From contig NC_061804.1 of assembly GCF_021462225.1 (NCBI RefSeq), positions 4,758,740-4,822,739 of the forward strand: a stretch of 64,000 nt of DNA, written 5' to 3'. This DNA is from Girardinichthys multiradiatus (Eukaryota > Chordata > Actinopteri > Cyprinodontiformes > Goodeidae). The notes beneath the pieces were generated by a model. The model saw only the letters and a list, made by a program, of their open reading frames with translations, made no database searches and was not told the DNA's origin. A program made the position numbers and the translations under genes. Numbering within the stretch: the first letter of the stretch is position 1; the number at the start of each line of letters is the position of its first letter. Shown in pieces: positions 35,246 through 45,116 of the stretch.

Positions 35246-35799
35246 GTAATGATAAACAGATTTTAAGTCTTAAAAAATAAAAATAAGAAACAGCAGTACG
35301 TCCAGAGATTTCAGTTCTGTTTCTCTACAGTGATGCACAGACTCTTTTGTTCACTTTAAGGATTAATTCTGGAGCGCAGAAGTTCCCGCAGGGTTCCATG
35401 TCAACAACCCCGAACAGAGAGATGGTAATTAGGCCGTGGACCTCCATCTGTCCAGACCTGACTTTCTGTAGAGTTGTCAGCATTAACATTTGTTCAGATA
35501 TTTTTACACCAAACTCTTTGTGTGTCTTTCTGGTTGCTGGGAAGTATTCCACAGATGTTACTCACTAAAAGTATTATTTAAATGCACACTGACTCTTATA
35601 GTCAGTGTGTTTTAGTTTGATCAAGTCAAAGGAAAACTGTAAAAATATAGAACTGAACTATTGCAGGAATTCGCGTATAGCCCCTTTACTCTAAAACCCT
35701 AAAATAAAAGCACACACCTAATTAGTTAATTAGGTTACTCTTAGGTAATGCTCTACCTCTATGCCACGTGCCATGCCACCTAAATACCCTTTTTTTTCT
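35246..35799. other. Spacer, no recognised feature
   Basis: Frames on both strands at 35325-35568 overlap each other and show no family motif. Confidence 0.35.
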
Positions 35800-36055
35800 G
35801 TAGCTCGTACTCGTCATCTTTCTCTGGGCCACCTGGAACGTGCCTGAAACACCTCCCAAGGGAGGCGTCCAAGGGGCATCTGGAACAAACGCCCGAGCCA
35901 ACTCAGCTGACTGCCCTTGGTGTGGAGGAGCAGAGGCTCTACTCCAAGCACCTCCCGGATGGCCGAGCTTCTCACCATACCTCTAAAGGAGTGCCCTGCA
36001 ACCCTGCAGAAGAGGCTCATTTCAGCTGCCTGTATCTGGGATCTTGTTCTCCCCC
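35800..36055 (-). mobile_element. Rex3 3'-terminal fragment
   Basis: On minus it encodes RVAGHSFRGMVRSSAIREVLGVEPLLLH and PLGRLPWEVFQAR, matching the C-terminal end of the Rex3 reverse transcriptase at 2570-2760. The 3' end has the same ctcgtactcgtcatc-type repeats as the other Rex3 copies. It is truncated at its 5' side near 36055. Confidence 0.8.
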
Positions 36056-36119
36056 CCTTACTTTGACACCCTTAAAAAAAGCAAATACAATCACTTGCCT
36101 TCAGAAGTCACCTAGTTAA

Positions 36120-36985
36120 TTAATTAGAAAAATTACAGACATGTCGGGGAGAAAGTCATGCAGAAGTATGAAACGCTGTTCAATCCGTCATCCAAAAATG
36201 TTTGTTGCAACTGCAGGCCTACCAAGATATGGCCTTTCACCTAACCTGACAGGACGGGGAAAGAGAGCATTAATCAAAGAAGCAACCAAAAGGGCCATGG
36301 TAACTCTGGAGGAGCTGCAGAGAGCCACATCTTAGGTGGACAAATCTGTTGACAGGAAAACTGTATAAAAATTCTATAACTCTAGCCTCTCTTTAACGAT
36401 TACCACAAGCATGTAGGGGGGCGCAGCAAACACATGGAAAAAGATGCTCTGGTCAGATGAGACCAAAAATTAAGTCTACATGCAGAATGCTATGTGTGAC
36501 AGAAGACAGAGCGCTGCACATCCCCTGAGCACACCATCACCACCGGAAAACATGGTGGTGGTGGCAGCATCATGCTACGGGGGTGCTTTTCCTCCACAGG
36601 GAAGCTGGTTGGAGTGGATGGGAAGATGAATCGAGCTAAATACAGAACAATCCTTGAAGAAAATGTGTTAAATAATGCAAGACCTGAGACTGTGGCAGAG
36701 GTTCAACTTCTAGCAGCACAACAAACGGACAGAGCTACAACGGAATGGTGTATATCACGGGATATTCATCTGTTAGTATGGCCTAGTCAAAGTCCTTAAT
36801 ACAATGGAGCTTTTGGGCAAATGAAAAAGGGGGAAAATCCAGCTGGTGGATGTGTAGAACTGCCAGAGACACACGCAAAAGACTTTAATCAGTAACTGTA
36901 GCAAAAGATGTTCTACAAAGTATTAACTTAGAGGCTAAAAAGCAATGCACCACACAGCTTTTTGGATTTTTATATGTGAAAAGTG
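36120..36985 (+). mobile_element. Decayed Tc1-like transposon
   Basis: Two surviving frames carry Tc1 pieces: LTGRGKRALIKEATKRAMVTLEELQ (36240-36335) and MLRGCFSSTGKLVGVDGKMNRAKYRTILEENV (36572-36670), then VWPSQSP (about 36780). Between them are ggtcagatgagacc (first catalytic site) and aaacatggtggtggtggcagc (HGGG). The PSDLN-equivalent motif is followed at once by a stop. No full frame remains. Confidence 0.75.
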
Positions 36986-37179
36986 TTAAACCCTGTATTG
37001 TTTTCCTGACATCTCAGGATTATGCATCACCTTGTGTAAATGCTACAGAATGTGAAAAAGGCTCTGTAGCTTTGCTAATGACATGAAACTGCATCTGTTA
37101 ATCTAAAAATGTAACCATTTAGTCTTCAACATAAAAGCCATCTATTTTTTTTCAAGCTGCTTTTAAGAACTGTACCGTA

Positions 37180-37345
37180 TCTTTTTCCTTTATGTTGTAA
37201 ATCTGCCCTTACTGTACAGCCTCATTTCTTATTTTTTTTGTTTTTCTATTTTGTGTTAGTCTTCCATGTTGCCTGTCACTTCGCTGCTACTACACTTGAA
37301 TTTTCCCACTGAGGGTCAATAAAGGATATTTCTCTATTCTACCCA
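37180..37345 (+). mobile_element. LINE 3' end remnant
   Basis: The phrase acacttgaattttcccactgagggtcaataaaggatatt followed by tctattc-type repeats is typical of the 3' tails of fish Rex1/L2-type LINEs. Only the noncoding end is visible. Confidence 0.5.
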
Positions 37346-37559
37346 GTCAGCTCTGAGCAATCGGGACATTTTGAGCTGTTTTATGGTTTCTGGCGTCCAA
37401 ACTCTGGCAGTGATTCTGTTCAGGTCCACTGGGTTGTGCAGGGTAATAACTCCACATGCCACAGACTCTCCATTGTGTATTTCAAGAAGTTCAGCTGTGT
37501 AAATGCTTCGAATTGATCTCGTGTTTCCTTGTTTTCCAAAATTGTTGCAAAGCCAGTCA

Positions 37560-37672
37560 GTCATTTTCTACCGCTTATTCCATAGTGGGTCGCGGGGAAG
37601 CTGGTGCCTATCTCCAGCAGTCTACGGGCGAGAGGCAGGGTCCACCCTGGACAGGTTGCCAGACCTGTTGCA
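37560..37672 (-). mobile_element. SINE tail fragment, minus orientation
   Basis: In reverse complement the segment reads ggcaacctgtccagggtggaccc, then a cccgtagactgctggagatagg run, and ends in ataagcggtagaaaatgac. It is the tail of the same SINE family seen at 35080 and 41884. Confidence 0.75.
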
Positions 37673-38787
37673 AAGCTTTCATAGTAAAACACGCTCTCAC
37701 TGGATGTAGGTAGTTTTCATGAGAAGATGCAGTTGGTTGGTTTCAATGAGGTGTAGGAAATATTACATTGGATTAATACCAAGGTTTTCCAGCAGGATAA
37801 TGTATTTGATGAAAATCTATTAAATCGACTCTATTTTGCCCTCATGTTCAATAAAATGGCTGTTCGATGAAGACACCTGCTCAAATGTATTCATTATTTT
37901 ATAAAATCATCTGTTTGACCAATTTTAGAGAAATAAAAAAACAGCAGTGTTGCAAGATGCTGCAGACATGATCAGGATATGTGTGTCCTTTTGCTTGTAA
38001 ATTATTCCACGTTATGAGTGCAGGTTAAACTGAAAACGTGACATTTCCTCAATCTAAAGTGCTATATCCACCCAGCCGAAGTGTTTTTCCATCTCTGGAC
38101 CATCTCTAGCACTGTATTACAGATACATTTACAGCAGGAGTAGAAGTGTTCGTGTCATCGCCCACCCCTGCAGTATTCCTGGGGACTCGCATCACGGTGC
38201 CCGTTGTAATTTAAAAGAACGTGACTCATCCTGTGAGGTCGAACTGCCACTGGCATTTCAATCTGGAGGTGCTGATGTGCACCAGAGCTTCTGTTTATTT
38301 CCCATGCAAACTGCAGCGTTCTACACTCGTAAACCTACACATGTACAGCCAAAACAAAGTTATGCTGCATGCTCAGGCTATTTCTATCAGGCTTGTATCC
38401 CCACCTCATCTGACGGATGTCATGTTGATGTAATAAAGACTTGATTTGTCCGAGATACAAAAGCAGTTAAAGGGAGTGACATAAGTGGTTTTATTACATA
38501 TCAGCGTACAATAACAGGACCTTTTAACTTGAAATATCAAATCCTTTCAACATGATCTGGCATCATACAGATCAGAGGAGCTACAGCATCCTCAGCATTT
38601 ATTGGTGCCTCTGGTAAATGTCATAATACACATTTATACCAAAAACATTGAGAAAAATCTGTTCTTCACCTTGAGTACATTAAATCAGTGGGAAGAACGT
38701 TGATTTGACCATTGGCTTTGAATTATTATCTTGTCAAAACACCCTGTAATGACAAATTTTCAATACCAGGCCCTCTGGTGGTCAGAG
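37673..38787. other. Spacer, no recognised feature
   Basis: No supported gene or repeat. Confidence 0.35.
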
Positions 38788-38850
38788 GGCCCAGTGGCAC
38801 CGATTGTATAGCACCGAAGCGCTATACAAGTTAAGGCCATTTACCATCTG
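38788..38850 (+). mobile_element. SINE tail fragment
   Basis: The run accgaagcgctatacaagttaaggccatttacc resembles the tail of tRNA-SINEs that end with gcgctatacaaat and tccatttacc words. It is very short. Confidence 0.45.
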
Positions 38851-38859
38851 TCAAAGGAT

Positions 38860-39085
38860 TTCTTTTTTTTTTTTTATTAAAACGTTCTGGTGTTTTAAAA
38901 GAATAGCATGCCCACAGCATCACAGATCCTCCACTGTACTTAACTGTGCTTTTCCACATATTCATTCTGGTCCACTTGGACTGTGTGTTTCGGAAAGAAT
39001 CAACCTCAATCTTATCTGACCAAAGCACACAGTTCGTTTTAAAGTCTGTAAATTTTAAACTGCATATCTCTTCTACCATCCTCCT
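38860..39085 (-). mobile_element. Decayed Tc1-like fragment
   Basis: The minus-strand frame encodes NCVLWSDKIEVDSF (first catalytic region, WSDK in place of WSDET) and VKYSGGSVMLWACYS (HGGGSVMVWG region). The frame continues into a poly-lysine-coding A run from 38863-38876 and is otherwise lost. It appears to derive from a Tc1 family different from those elsewhere in the window. Confidence 0.65.
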
Positions 39086-39249
39086 CGGTGTCTGTGTTGG
39101 TAGGACAAACGTACATCCTGGTTCAGTCTAGTTTGTCACAGTTACAGTTGTTTTAAACTTTATTTTTCTGACTGCAACATGGAGAAGTTTTGCTAAATAA
39201 CAATAAATAATTTCTTTTTTTTTTTTTTAAGTTCTTTTTTTTAGGAAAC

Positions 39250-39400
39250 TAGTGGCCTTTATTTTTGTTATTTTTCAAAAGTAGGGAGACGGGAAGTGGG
39301 ATAGAGAGAGAGGGGGAAGACATGCAGCACAGACCAGGGCTGGGAGTCTAACCCGGGACAAATGCGTCGAGGACTGAGGCCTATATGCCACACGCCGCGT
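39250..39400 (-). mobile_element. Possible tRNA-like SINE remnant
   Basis: On minus, the segment has a ggcatataggcctcagtcc-like start and a tgtcccgggttagactcccagcc-like stretch comparable to a tRNA B box, then a gaccctctctctctatccc-like body. It matches the general plan of a tRNA-SINE but the family is unsure. Confidence 0.35.
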
Positions 39401-39423
39401 CCCCTAAAGGGCCATTTTCTTGT

Positions 39424-39685
39424 AGCTCGTACTCATCGCACTTGTACTCGTCGTCTTCCGCTTATTCGGGACCAGGTCACAGGGGCAGCAGTCTCAGCAG
39501 AGACCCCCAGACTTCCCTCTCCCCAGACACCACCTTCAGCTCCTCTGGGGGAAGCACGAAGTGTTCCCAGGGCAGCTGAGAGACATAGTCCGTCCAGTGT
39601 GTCCTGGGCTGCCCTCTGGGCCTCCTCCTGGTGGGACGTGCCTGGAACACCTCCCTTTCGGCTCAGCTCTCTCTTCACACATTTT
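39424..39685 (-). mobile_element. Rex3 3' fragment with internal deletion
   Basis: It aligns to the 3' end of the Rex3 element at 2406-5470 but jumps from the sequence equivalent to about 2630 directly to that equivalent to about 2898, losing about 270 bp. It also starts in ctcgtactcatcgcac-type repeats like the other Rex3 ends. Confidence 0.8.
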
Positions 39686-39929
39686 CTTGTATATATTTAT
39701 TGAGTTATGAAGATCAGCACACATCTGCCTTACTTCAATGGGATGTTCTCTTGTCCTTCCCATTTAGAAGAGTGACTAAGAGAAATGGACCCCAGGAAAA
39801 TAGGAAGTCATGATTACTAATTAAAAGTTTGTAGACATGGAACAAATTTAAAAAGTAAAATATAAATTCTAAAAATGCTTCAGTGACGTATATTTTGAAG
39901 GAATCACAAGTGTTGTGGAACCAGTGAAT

Positions 39930-40190
39930 ATCCACCCATCCAACCCTTTGCTATATCCGTTTAATCTGTGCAGGGCTATGGAGGACACACAGAACAAACA
40001 ACTGTGCATGCGATGAGGGTCAGCCAACCTAATATGCATATTATTTTTGGACTGTAGTAGAAAGCGAGAGTACCCAGAGAGTACTCACACATAAAGATTT
40101 CATGCAAACAGGCCCACGGACCAGATTTGAACACCAGACCTCCTTGTTACACGGCAACAGTGCTAAGAACAATGGCACCATGCAGCCCTA
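39930..40190 (-). mobile_element. tRNA-derived SINE, minus orientation
   Basis: Reading the minus strand gives a tRNA-like head (tagcactgttgcc, then gtgttcaaatctgg as B box), a body containing tttgcatgaaatc, gggtactctcgctttctac and cagtccaaaaataatatgcatattaggttgg, and a tail ending in gggttggatgggtgg. It is a fuller copy of the SINE family found at 41884 but diverged. Confidence 0.75.
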
Positions 40191-41211
40191 CCAGTCATTG
40201 CCGTGTTTTTTAACCCCACAGAATAGTTTCATTCAAACTGAGGTTGGATTTTATGCAACAATAAATTGTACAGCCTTTAACTATGTCTGTCCGCCACCCT
40301 GCATTCAGTCTCCATGGTAACCAGCTGTTCTACTGGCCAATGGGGTAGTGGGAATCTCTGCAACTTCAGAATTTTTCCCAGCAGACCTTTGGCTTTGTGG
40401 TCTGAACAGAAGGATGTTAGCTGTCAGCTACACTGCTGTTTCTGAGTCAATTTACTCCTTCCTTTGGTTGAAATGAAAATTAAACCGAAACACTATGCGA
40501 TGGCAACAGGGCAAAATTGACAGCACCCACCATGCTGCATCCAGTTGGATTGAAAGGCGTTGCTATGGAGACGACCTAAAATAAAAACACTGCAGCCTTG
40601 TACTTGCAGCTGTAAAATAACAAATCCATCTTGTTATTCTTTTAACTACAGTGCATAGTAAGAGAACAGAAGCTTAATAAAAATTGTGCTCTGTGGTTCT
40701 ATAAACAGCTTCATATATCAGCCAGGATTCAAAACCAGGAGTTCCTCCATTTTTTGAGGTGGGTCTGTGCTCAAAGGCACAGGATGTCCCAGCTTTTTCT
40801 CTGAAAGCAGCAGATCTGTCATCAGATTTCTCCTAATCACCAAAGTGTCAGATAATAATTCCAAGATGCACATTTTTTTTAGACAGCTGAATTTTTAGCC
40901 CTGACTCTTTTTTTGTTTATTCCTCCACGTGTTCAGCTTTAGATACGATTCTTACAGCGCACTATCATGAGATGCCAAAATCACAGTTAATACTCCTCTG
41001 GGAATCATGTTGGTTCTCCTTTTAAGCTTTTGCTCTCTTATTTCCTCTGGATTTAAAAGACTGGATCATAACTGGATTTCCTGAACTGTTGCTGTGATCA
41101 CCTCCTTTAATTGCATAGCAGGAATGATGGGACAGAAAGGGTCATTTTAGCCTTCAAATTGAGGCTTGGACTCCCAAATAATCTGTAAAAATAATTTACA
41201 CGTTACATTTA
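40191..41211. other. Spacer, no recognised feature
   Basis: No supported gene or named repeat. Confidence 0.35.
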
Positions 41212-41560
41212 CACTCTTTTATGGAAGCAGTATTGCCTGATGGCCGTTGCCTTTTCCAGCAGGATAATACGGGCCTCCACAAAGCATAAATACTTCAGGA
41301 AAAGTTTCAGGAGTGCAACAACAACTTTGAGTTGTATGACCTACAAGGTCCCCATATCTCAGTCTAATCAAGTATCTGTGGGATGTGCTGGACAAACAAG
41401 TCCAATCTTTGCAGACCACACCTTAAAGAAACCCCTGAAGGCGCCACAGCACACCTTTGTGGGTCTGTGGATTTCATGCTTGGATGTGTCAGGGTGTTGG
41501 GCTGGTGGTTATTGTGTCAAATCTATTGGTGTATAATCCATAAAATGATATTAAGCAATA
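41212..41560 (+). mobile_element. Decayed Tc1-like transposase 3' end
   Basis: Pieces in order are gatggccgttgccttttccagcaggataa (catalytic QQDN region), tctgtgggatgtgctggacaaacaagtcc (the ENLWDVLDKQV region after the catalytic glutamate), and ccacagcacacctttgtgggtctg near the protein end. This corresponds to yet another Tc1 family. No open frame is left. Confidence 0.65.
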
Positions 41561-41883
41561 AACAGGTTTTACTTCAATGCAAGCATGTACTCTGTACGGC
41601 TGCTTGAACATTTGCTTTAACTCACTTAAACCTGGAGATTCTTCATCCTGACCAATAACCTAAAAATCTAAATCTTATTGTTTGTATATAAATAACTTCA
41701 GCCACCAGACATTTTATGTAACTTCTATAGAGCCGGCCCTAGGCATAACTAAGCCCAAACCATCAGGGACCTGCTGGTCTTGTCTCTGTTAGACGCTTGA
41801 CATTTAACAGAGACAGTAGATCCAAAATGTTTACATAATCAGATTTGATGATTTCAGCATAGATTAATTGAAAGATTTTCAAT
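41561..41883. other. Spacer, no recognised feature
   Basis: Nothing recognised. Confidence 0.3.
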
Positions 41884-42150
41884 TGTGGCTGCACAGTGGC
41901 GCAGTTGGTAGCACTGTTGCCTTGTAGCAAGAAGGTCCTCAGTTAGATTCGCGACCGGGGTTCTTTCTGCACTGAGTTTGCATGTTCTCCTCGTGGGTTC
42001 TCTACGGGTACTCCAACTTCCTCCCCAGTCCAGAAACATGACTTAGTTTAATTGGTCTCTCTAAATTGCCGTTAGTAATTTGCCCGTAGAATGCTGGAGA
42101 TGGGCACCAGCTCCCTTGCGACACAGTGTGGAAGAAGCAGAAATGGATGA
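41884..42150 (+). mobile_element. tRNA-derived SINE, nearly complete
   Basis: The copy begins gtggctgcacagtggcgcag with an A-box-like gcgcagttggtagc, has a B-box-like gttagattcgcg, and continues tttctgcactgagtttgcatgttctcc, gggtactccaacttcc, ttaattggtctctctaaattgcc and a short tail. Compared with other copies here it has lost part of the tail between tgcccgtaga and atgggcaccagc. It is not a working tRNA gene. Confidence 0.8.
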
Positions 42151-42710
42151 GTGAATTTTAAATTGTTTAAAATTTTAATTTAGGATTAAAGGTTTAGTTT
42201 ATAAAAGTGCAAAGAATAATCTTGGTTGTGTTAACATAGTTAAAATGTGATGCTACAAGTTTAATCTTTGAGTACAGTTAATTCACAAATGCATCTGAGG
42301 AAGGAAGAACCATTTATCCATAATTGCTTTTAGCTCTGCCAATTAAACGTGGGTCTCCTCTGTCTGATTTCACCAAATCTGGATTGCTAGAGGTGACGAT
42401 TTTTTTAACAGGAACAGGACCCCAAACCAATTTCTGCTCAAGGCCCCGCACTACTTTGGGCCACCCCTGCCTATAGATATATTTAACCGATAATATGTGG
42501 CATTAAATCAACTTCCAGTCACCCTGACTGTTTTTGAGCAGGATTTTTACGTTATGTAAACCTCTAAGATGCCTTTCAGTTTCTCTTCTTCAACTGTCAG
42601 CCTGAGGTTGAGAACAAACATGATGATGAACCTGAGGAGCCTCTTGCTGCATGTCTGAGGCAGATAATGAGGAGGCAGCTCAGGTATAATAAACCTGTTC
42701 CTGCGGAGAA
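42151..42710. other. Spacer; putative start of prr7 first intron on its right edge
   Basis: No coding feature. The right edge carries the candidate donor described in the next entry. Confidence 0.35.
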
Positions 42711-42716
42711 ACTCAC

Positions 42717-42930
42717 CTTGAATCCCTCTGCCGTTCCCGATGGAGTAACGCACTCAACTCATTCCGTGGCGGCGAACTCTAAGCCCGAAATCTACAGAAA
42801 CCTGCGGATAAACGCATCCTCCCTCCCGTGTCTGTGGGATCATTCCAGCGGCTGCGCTCAGACCGTCACCCGGGGACAGAGGCGCGATTCGCGGCTCCGC
42901 TTCTGTTCTGCAGGTCGGGGGGGAAAAAAA
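42717..42930 (-). promoter_or_regulatory. prr7: Candidate prr7 5' untranslated first exon and promoter
   Basis: This block is clearly GC- and CpG-richer than its surroundings (gcgcgattcgcggctccgc, ggcggcgaactc). On minus it ends gattcaag/gtgagt, a textbook splice donor with the intron starting at 42716. The orientation is that of prr7, whose coding exon 1 lies 8.4 kb downstream, and no other gene is near. No TATA box is obvious, as expected for a CpG-type promoter. The connection to prr7 is inferred from orientation and donor only. It may instead begin another transcript. Confidence 0.4.
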
Positions 42931-43040
42931 CACCGAGCTTTATGGGTTCACCTTGTCAGCAGGACTCCTCCCCTGCCTCTGCTTCATCCAGTCGGTCCTC
43001 TGCTCATCAGCGTTTCGTGACTCTCAGACAGACTTTACTA

Positions 43041-43555
43041 TGGAGAGCCGTTTCATTCAAAATTAAATAAATAAATACTGCTATTGATAAATTATTAATA
43101 AATATGCCATGAAATAAATATCCCCATGAAATAAAACAAAGTAATTATGTTGAAAGAAATGTTCACCTTATTTTATTTTATTCATTTCAAGATTTATTTA
43201 ATTTACTTAAATATTTATTTATTTATTTCATAATGCAGTTTTATTTTGTGACACTTTTATTTTGTAAAGCTACTTTATGTATTTCAGTGACTTTTACTTT
43301 TTAACCCCGTTTTTCATTTTAAGCTCTTTTTATTTCATGTTCTTATATTCAAATGAGGGGGCGGGGTTTTATCTGCTGGGCGGCGCTGGGACAGCAGGAC
43401 CGAGCTCAATTCGTGGCTGTGGCCGGCAGAACCATGCCGCTGCCTGCCAGAAGACAGCATGCTGGAGGGAGCCAGGGGATTCTGCGAGGAATCCCCTGGC
43501 TCCCTCCGCTGGCTCCGGCCATAAAAGCGTGCCACGGCGGTCGCCGCTGTTTTTG
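43041..43555 (+). repeat. Left arm of foldback-like element
   Basis: It mirrors 44166-44611. Its inner half holds a hairpin with 17-bp arms at about 43465-43506 (gagggagccaggggatt against its complement) that the right arm has lost. Confidence 0.75.
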
Positions 43556-44165
43556 TGGAAACCGATGCTGATTATCAGCAAACGGGATGTCATTATTGTT
43601 ATAGCCTGTTACTTTTAAATGATTATGTCTTTATTGGTTTTTATTTAATAAACAGCGTTAGACCCATAACATAAGGTGGCTGTATTTACTTGAGATGGGA
43701 AAGAAATGGCACTATGTGTGTGTATGAATGACGTGCTGAAAGAATGACGAAGACTTATTGCACAAACCATCAGTTTATTATAGAACACGAGCGGCTATTC
43801 TGAATTGTCACTCACAGAAAATTATAAATAAATGCTTAAAAACACGCTGGCACTCTATGGAAGTCCCTGGCCACAAAGCTGCCACAGGGTGCATGGCATG
43901 GGGTGCCAGACCGGCCGTAAAAGCCTGCCACGGCAGCCGCCGCTGTTTTTTGAAAGCCAATGCTGATTATCGCAAACAGGATGTTGTTATTGTTACTATT
44001 GCCTGTTAGTCAGTAATTACTTTCAAAGGATGATGTCATTGTTGGTTATTATTTAAGAAACACCGTTAGACCCATAACATAAGGTGGCTGTATTTTGGAT
44101 GGAAAATAAATAGCACTATATGTGTGTATGACGTGCTGAAAGGATGACGAAGACTTATTGCACAA

Positions 44166-44611
44166 ACAGCTTCAACAAAAACAGCGGCAACCACCGTGGC
44201 AGGCTTCTACGGCCAGAGCCAGGGGAAGGAGCCAGGGGATTCCTCCGGCTTGCTTCTGCCGACCAGAGCCACGAATTGACCTCGGTCCTGCTGCCCCAGC
44301 GTCGCCCAGCAGATAAAACTCCGCCCCCTCATTTGAATATAAAAACATGAAATAAAAGGAGCTCAAAATGAAAAACGGGGTTAAAAAATAAAAGTGACTG
44401 AAATACGTGAAGTAGCTTTACAAAATAAAGTGTCACAAAATAAAACTGCATTATGAAATAAATAAATAAATATTTAAGTAAATTAAATAAATCTTGAAAT
44501 GAATTAAACAAAATAAGATGAAATTTTCTTTTAACATAATTATTTTTGTTTTATTTCATGGGGATATTTATTAAGCAGTATTTATTTAATTTTGAATGAA
44601 ACGGCTCTCCA
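44166..44611 (-). repeat. Right arm of foldback-like element
   Basis: The reverse complement follows the left arm from tggagagccg to the ccgctgtttttgt block, lacking the aaataaatatgcc segment and part of the inner hairpin. Confidence 0.75.
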
Positions 44612-45116
44612 TATTTTTCTGCCTCTCTGTGTCTGTCTGCTGGATGGGAATACAAATCAAACCGCCAGCAGGAAGGGGGGGTTTCCAAGGAGGCTCGTCT
44701 TGGCTGAGCAGCACCAGAGACACAGACAGGTTCTCATGTCAGCTTATTGGCCAGTTTGTATTTACGTCCCGCCCCATCACCCCTAAAAAGACCTTTTAGT
44801 CCTTTGGAATTCTGAACTTAATCGGAATCAGAATCAGAAAAGCTTTATTGCCAAGTACGTTTTTGGACATACAAGGAATTTGTTTTGGCGTAGTCGGTGC
44901 AATACAATACAAATTAAACAGTATAAACACATCTACAATATAATATAAATATATGTGCACAGTTTTAAGTGAGTGAGAGTAAATATAGAGCAGTATAAGA
45001 TGCAAGAGCAATACAACAGTGCAGGTGATCATTGTGCAAGTAAAGCAGAGTCCAAGCTGAGCGTTACAGGTGTCCTGTCAGCAAAAAAAGAGGGGGTGTG
45101 GGGGACAGGAAGAGTG

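Larger units (their letters stand above)
43041..44611. mobile_element. Foldback-like non-autonomous element with long inverted arms
   Basis: The element starts tggagagccgtttcattc and ends with its reverse complement, and is flanked by TA (43039-43040 and 44612-44613). The arms are about 450-510 bp long (43041-about 43555 and about 44166-44611) and share the same blocks in mirror order: an AT-rich outer part, aaccccgtttttcatttt, tcaaatgaggggg and tctgctgggcg, then ccctggctcc. The left arm has a 25-bp insertion near the outer end. Between the arms, a unit of about 398 bp (43515-43912) is repeated at 43913-44165. No transposase gene is present, so it would depend on another element. Confidence 0.8.

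Noticed and set aside
41884..42150. Possible tRNA gene
   Set aside because: The head has tRNA-like promoter boxes but the body and tail identify a SINE, and no cloverleaf with an intact anticodon arm is apparent.
42667..43020. 117-codon plus-strand frame in the GC-rich block
   Set aside because: It has no domain, and the minus strand carries the better splice signal and agrees with the orientation of prr7.
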